Shown here piece after piece: positions 60,763 to 62,991 of a DNA stretch of 62,991 bases. The notes below the pieces were generated by a model. The model did not search any database, was not told the DNA's origin, and worked only from the letters and a program-made list of their open reading frames with translations. Numbering within the stretch: position 1 is the first letter of the stretch; the number at the start of each line of letters is the position of its first letter. The position numbers were made by a program, and so were the translations under genes. The DNA is taken from NCBI GenBank assembly GCA_028382005.1, contig JAOESH010000009.1, positions 1-62,991 on the forward strand, given 5' to 3'. This DNA is from Pseudomonadota bacterium (GTDB lineage Bacteria > Pseudomonadota > Alphaproteobacteria > Puniceispirillales > Marisalimonadaceae).

Positions 60763-61224
60763 TTAACTAATGACGCTTAATTCAGTTTCTTTGATATTTT
60801 CGTTAGGAAAAGTATTTCCATAATTGAGTAAATCATATAACGAAATATCCTTAAGCGACTTTCTAATTATTTCGTTAACTTTATTCCACTTCCCACCTAA
60901 AAAACATATATTACTAGCTTCACACGTGCTTTCGGAACTATCCACGCAAGCGGTTAAGCTAATTGGCCCATCTAAAGCTTCTATAATTTCAATAACAGAG
61001 ATTTGAGAAGAATTTTTATTTAACACATAACCACCGTATGCGCCCCGTTGAGCTGTTATTAAATTGCTTTTAACTACAAGTATTTTTAATAGTTTTTGAA
61101 CAGTATATAGAGTAAATCCAGTAGCCTTTGATAATTCAGTAGCTGACATTGAATACCCAGGATTTCTAGCTAAAATACCCAAGCAGACGACAGCATAGTC
61201 AGTCATTTTATTTAATTTAAACAT
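60763..61224 (-). CDS. Rrf2-family regulator of the suf operon
   Basis: The 153-residue protein has the Rrf2 winged helix ([49 protein letters not shown]) and three cysteines spaced C-x7-C-x5-C around residues 92-106, which fit a bound iron-sulfur cluster. It belongs to the SUF-type Rrf2 regulators. It lies right before sufB and behind a perfect palindrome at 61246, so self-control and control of suf in response to cluster supply are likely. It is not simply E. coli IscR, as the operon is suf. Confidence 0.9.
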   Translation of the reverse strand: MFKLNKMTDYAVVCLGILARNPGYSMSATELSKATGFTLYTVQKLLKILVVKSNLITAQRGAYGGYVLNKNSSQISVIEIIEALDGPISLTACVDSSESTCEASNICFLGGKWNKVNEIIRKSLKDISLYDLLNYGNTFPNENIKETELSVIS

Positions 61225-61245
61225 ATTATAACCATACTAATACAT

Positions 61246-61266
61246 ATAGTACTTTTTAAGTACTAT
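61246..61266. promoter_or_regulatory. Palindromic operator candidate upstream of the Rrf2-suf operon
   Basis: Perfect inverted repeat with nine-base arms ATAGTACTT and AAGTACTAT around TTT, 21 bases upstream of the regulator start. No T-tract follows on either side, so it is not a terminator. Size and symmetry fit a dimeric winged-helix repressor. Confidence 0.65.
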
Positions 61267-61293
61267 TTAAAGAGTAAAAAAAAGAATCTGTAT

Positions 61294-61695
61294 TTAATTT
61301 CTAACTTCATTTTTGAGAAGGTATTTGCCTTCATCAATACCATTAAATATTTCTTCCAAATCTGGGTGTTCTAGAGGTCCGTTTTCTCGATCTCCAACTA
61401 AGTTTTGCTGTGAAACGTAAGCAGTATAAAAGGTTTCAGTGTTTTCAGCCATTAAATGGTAATAAGGTTGTTTCCTTGAAGGTCGAATTTCTGCAGGTAT
61501 TGATTGGTACCACTCCTCCGTATTAGAAAACTCAGGATCAACATCAACTATAACACCTCTAAAAGGGTATATACGGTGTTTAACTATGTCACCAATATTA
61601 AATAAAGGGTCTTTATATACTTTTATCTTATTTGGAGTTTTAGGTTTAAGATTAACTTTCTGCTTAGACCCAGTGCCTTCACTATCACTTGACAT
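61294..61695 (-). CDS. hspQ: Heat-shock protein HspQ
   Basis: The 133-residue protein matches HspQ: FNIGDIVKHRIYPFRGVIVDVDPEF near 32-56, PYYHLMAENTETFYTAYVSQQNL and HPDLEEIF. It is a hemimethylated-DNA-binding (YccV) domain protein. In E. coli HspQ helps Lon choose substrates; lon is also in this window. A charged 30-residue N-terminal extension precedes the domain. It lies 69 bases upstream of the Rrf2 gene. Confidence 0.9.
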   Translation of the reverse strand: MSSDSEGTGSKQKVNLKPKTPNKIKVYKDPLFNIGDIVKHRIYPFRGVIVDVDPEFSNTEEWYQSIPAEIRPSRKQPYYHLMAENTETFYTAYVSQQNLVGDRENGPLEHPDLEEIFNGIDEGKYLLKNEVRN

Positions 61696-61735
61696 GAATA
61701 TACCTTTGAAGTTTAAAATTTTAACTAAAAGTCTT

Positions 61736-61921
61736 TTATACCTTTGACTTTATCTTTAGAACCTGTCTACCTTTATACATACCAGTCTTTAAATCAATGT
61801 GATGAGGTCTATGAAGTTCACCAGTATCCTTACTCTCAACGTATGTATCAGAAGTTAGAGCATCATGAGATCGTCTCATACCTCTTCTTGATCTTGTTAT
61901 CTTACTTTTTGGTACTGCCAT
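61736..61921 (-). CDS. rpmF: 50S ribosomal protein L32
   Basis: At 61 residues it has the L32 start [20 protein letters not shown] and a later [19 protein letters not shown]. The zinc-binding cysteines of some L32 proteins are absent, as usual in alphaproteobacteria. It is upstream of hspQ on the same strand. Confidence 0.95.
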   Translation of the reverse strand: MAVPKSKITRSRRGMRRSHDALTSDTYVESKDTGELHRPHHIDLKTGMYKGRQVLKIKSKV

Positions 61922-61966
61922 GACACACTCTCAGTTAAAATTATGTTTAATCAATCAATTAAGATA

Positions 61967-62042
61967 TGGTGGAGCTGGACGGGATCGAACCGACGACCTC
62001 CTGCTTGCAAAGCAGGCGCTCTCCCAATTGAGCTACAGCCCC
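61967..62042 (-). tRNA. tRNA-Ala (TGC)
   Basis: Cloverleaf on the minus strand with acceptor GGGGCTG/CAGCTCC, anticodon stem CCTGC/GCAGG, loop TTTGCAA giving anticodon TGC, T arm GTCGGTTCGATCCCGTC and encoded CCA. It stands alone, not in an rRNA operon. Confidence 0.95.
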
Positions 62043-62178
62043 ATACAATTAATAGTTGTTTAATATCTTTTGATAAACAAATCGTCAAGAGATATTACAT
62101 TCGAAATCTAAAAATATTAACATTTTTTAGAAATTGATATATGTTGACTACTTTAATAAACAAATTTGAAAGATTATT

Positions 62179-62991
62179 ATGTTTTTTGGTGAAATTAAAA
62201 CAAAAGATTCTGAAAATAGTGTTTTACCTACATCTATGATTTTAGATGAAAATGGTTTGAAAGTAAAAATTAAAAAAGGAACTGTGATTAATAAAAAAAT
62301 TATAAGCCTTCTTCTAGATAATAAAATTAAATATATTACTTGCGCCAGATTAGATGTTAACGACATCAATGAAAATTTAGCCGTCTATAGAATATCAGAA
62401 AAAGTAATTAATAAAACAAACTCTAATTTAAAACTATCAGAAGCCCATCAAGGTCGATGTAATATTTTATCAAAAATAAATGGACTTCTTCAATTTGACC
62501 CTCAACAACTTCTCTCAGTAAATTCAATAACTGACGAAATAGGAATAGCAACGATTAAGCCTTTTTCTTTAGTAAAAAAAGATCAAACAGTTGCATCAAC
62601 TAAAGCTATACCTTTTGCCATAAATAAAAATCTTCTAGAAAAAATTGAAAAAGCATCAAATAAATGCTTTCAAGTTTTGCCATTTCAAAAAATGAACGTT
62701 CATCTCATTCAAACAAAAAATAGAAATACAACTGATAAAATTTTGAAAAAAACTGTTTTAGTTACAGAAAAAAGATTACTCGCAATAGGCTTAAATAATT
62801 TTGTTGATAAAACGTGTGACCATACTGTTAAATCTCTATCAAATAGTATTAAAAGCAGTATTGAGGAAGGTGCAGAAATTATTTTAGTTTTTGGTGTATC
62901 TGCAATTTGTGATATTAATGATATTATTCCACAATCTCTTAGAAATAACAAAGGAACCGTGCTTCGGCTAGGAATGCCTGTGGAACCTGGG
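62179..62991 (+). CDS. Molybdopterin-binding protein, N-terminal part of a MocA/MobA-type fusion (partial)
   Basis: The frame is open to the right edge (271 residues visible). The MoeA/MogA-like core shows SEAHQGRCNILSKINGLL, ATIKPFSLVKKDQTVASTKAIPF, EKTVLVTEKRLLAIG-like VTEKRLLAIG, and the region LVFGVSAICDINDIIPQSL ending in RLGMPVEPG. This matches alphaproteobacterial proteins where such a domain is followed by a MobA-like nucleotidyltransferase that adds CMP to the molybdenum cofactor. The second half, and so the function, lies outside. The ATG has only a weak ribosome-binding site (AAAGAT). Confidence 0.78.
   Translation, partial: MFFGEIKTKDSENSVLPTSMILDENGLKVKIKKGTVINKKIISLLLDNKIKYITCARLDVNDINENLAVYRISEKVINKTNSNLKLSEAHQGRCNILSKINGLLQFDPQQLLSVNSITDEIGIATIKPFSLVKKDQTVASTKAIPFAINKNLLEKIEKASNKCFQVLPFQKMNVHLIQTKNRNTTDKILKKTVLVTEKRLLAIGLNNFVDKTCDHTVKSLSNSIKSSIEEGAEIILVFGVSAICDINDIIPQSLRNNKGTVLRLGMPVEPG

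Noticed and set aside
61246-61266. Palindrome before the suf regulator as a terminator for hspQ
   Set aside because: No T-tract on either side, and its distance from the regulator start fits an operator better.

Overview
The window looks like a piece of the chromosome of a small-genome, very AT-rich, probably marine alphaproteobacterium. Evidence for the class: a GcrA-type cell-cycle regulator, alphaproteobacterial 5-aminolevulinate synthase (hemA), a DksA with the degenerate zinc finger usual in that class, a suf operon led by an Rrf2 regulator, and the clpP-clpX-lon-hupB order. Genes are tightly packed, intergenic gaps are mostly under 100 bases, and TTG and GTG starts are common. I cannot place it to genus; SAR116-, HIMB59- or AEGEAN-169-like lineages would fit, but that is inference.

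Layout. 1-3.4 kb: aminotransferase (cut by the window edge), amidohydrolase, MFS exporter and VOC protein, all minus strand. 3.4-6.2 kb: tRNA-Asp, then a minus-strand vitamin B12 unit: cobalamin riboswitch, TonB-dependent receptor (btuB), DUF6580 membrane protein. 6.2-8.7 kb: NAD-binding epimerase-like protein, ferredoxin-NADP reductase, tRNA-Val, methyltransferase. 8.7-15 kb: hupB, lon, clpX, clpP, tig (protein quality control), then tRNA-Leu and tRNA-His. 15.4-22 kb: aminotransferase, glnB-glnA, parE, DEAD-box helicase. 22-28 kb: pepN, gcrA, msrB-aroE, LysM protein and CDP-alcohol phosphatidyltransferase. 28-38 kb: LOG-family protein, a 454-residue protein I do not recognise, aminotransferase, alaS, recA, dksA, hemA-hemH.

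38.2-44.7 kb is an integrated element. It begins at the 3' end of tRNA-Gly(TCC) and ends at a 19-base near-exact copy of that tRNA end (attR). It holds a broken tyrosine-recombinase gene, a minus-strand cassette DUF4956 - CotH-like - VTC domain, a divergent polytopic membrane protein, and a gene-free stretch of unlike composition. The cassette is the best candidate for an under-described system: its domains suggest making or modifying a surface or envelope polymer.

44.8-53.4 kb: EamA transporter and a leaderless family-3 solute-binding protein, amtB-glnK, the queuosine genes queA-tgt-queG, kdsD and nadK. 53.4-61.3 kb: an iron-sulfur operon (Rrf2 regulator, sufB-C-D-S, sufT, sufA, Atm1-like ABC exporter) with a perfect 21-base palindrome in front of the regulator. 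The end carries hspQ, rpmF, tRNA-Ala and the start of a molybdenum-cofactor gene.

Links between genes: QueG is a cobalamin-dependent enzyme, so queuosine synthesis probably depends on the B12 uptake unit. The two PII proteins sit beside glutamine synthetase and the ammonium channel they normally control. Suf and Atm1 together cover iron-sulfur assembly and sulfur-intermediate export.
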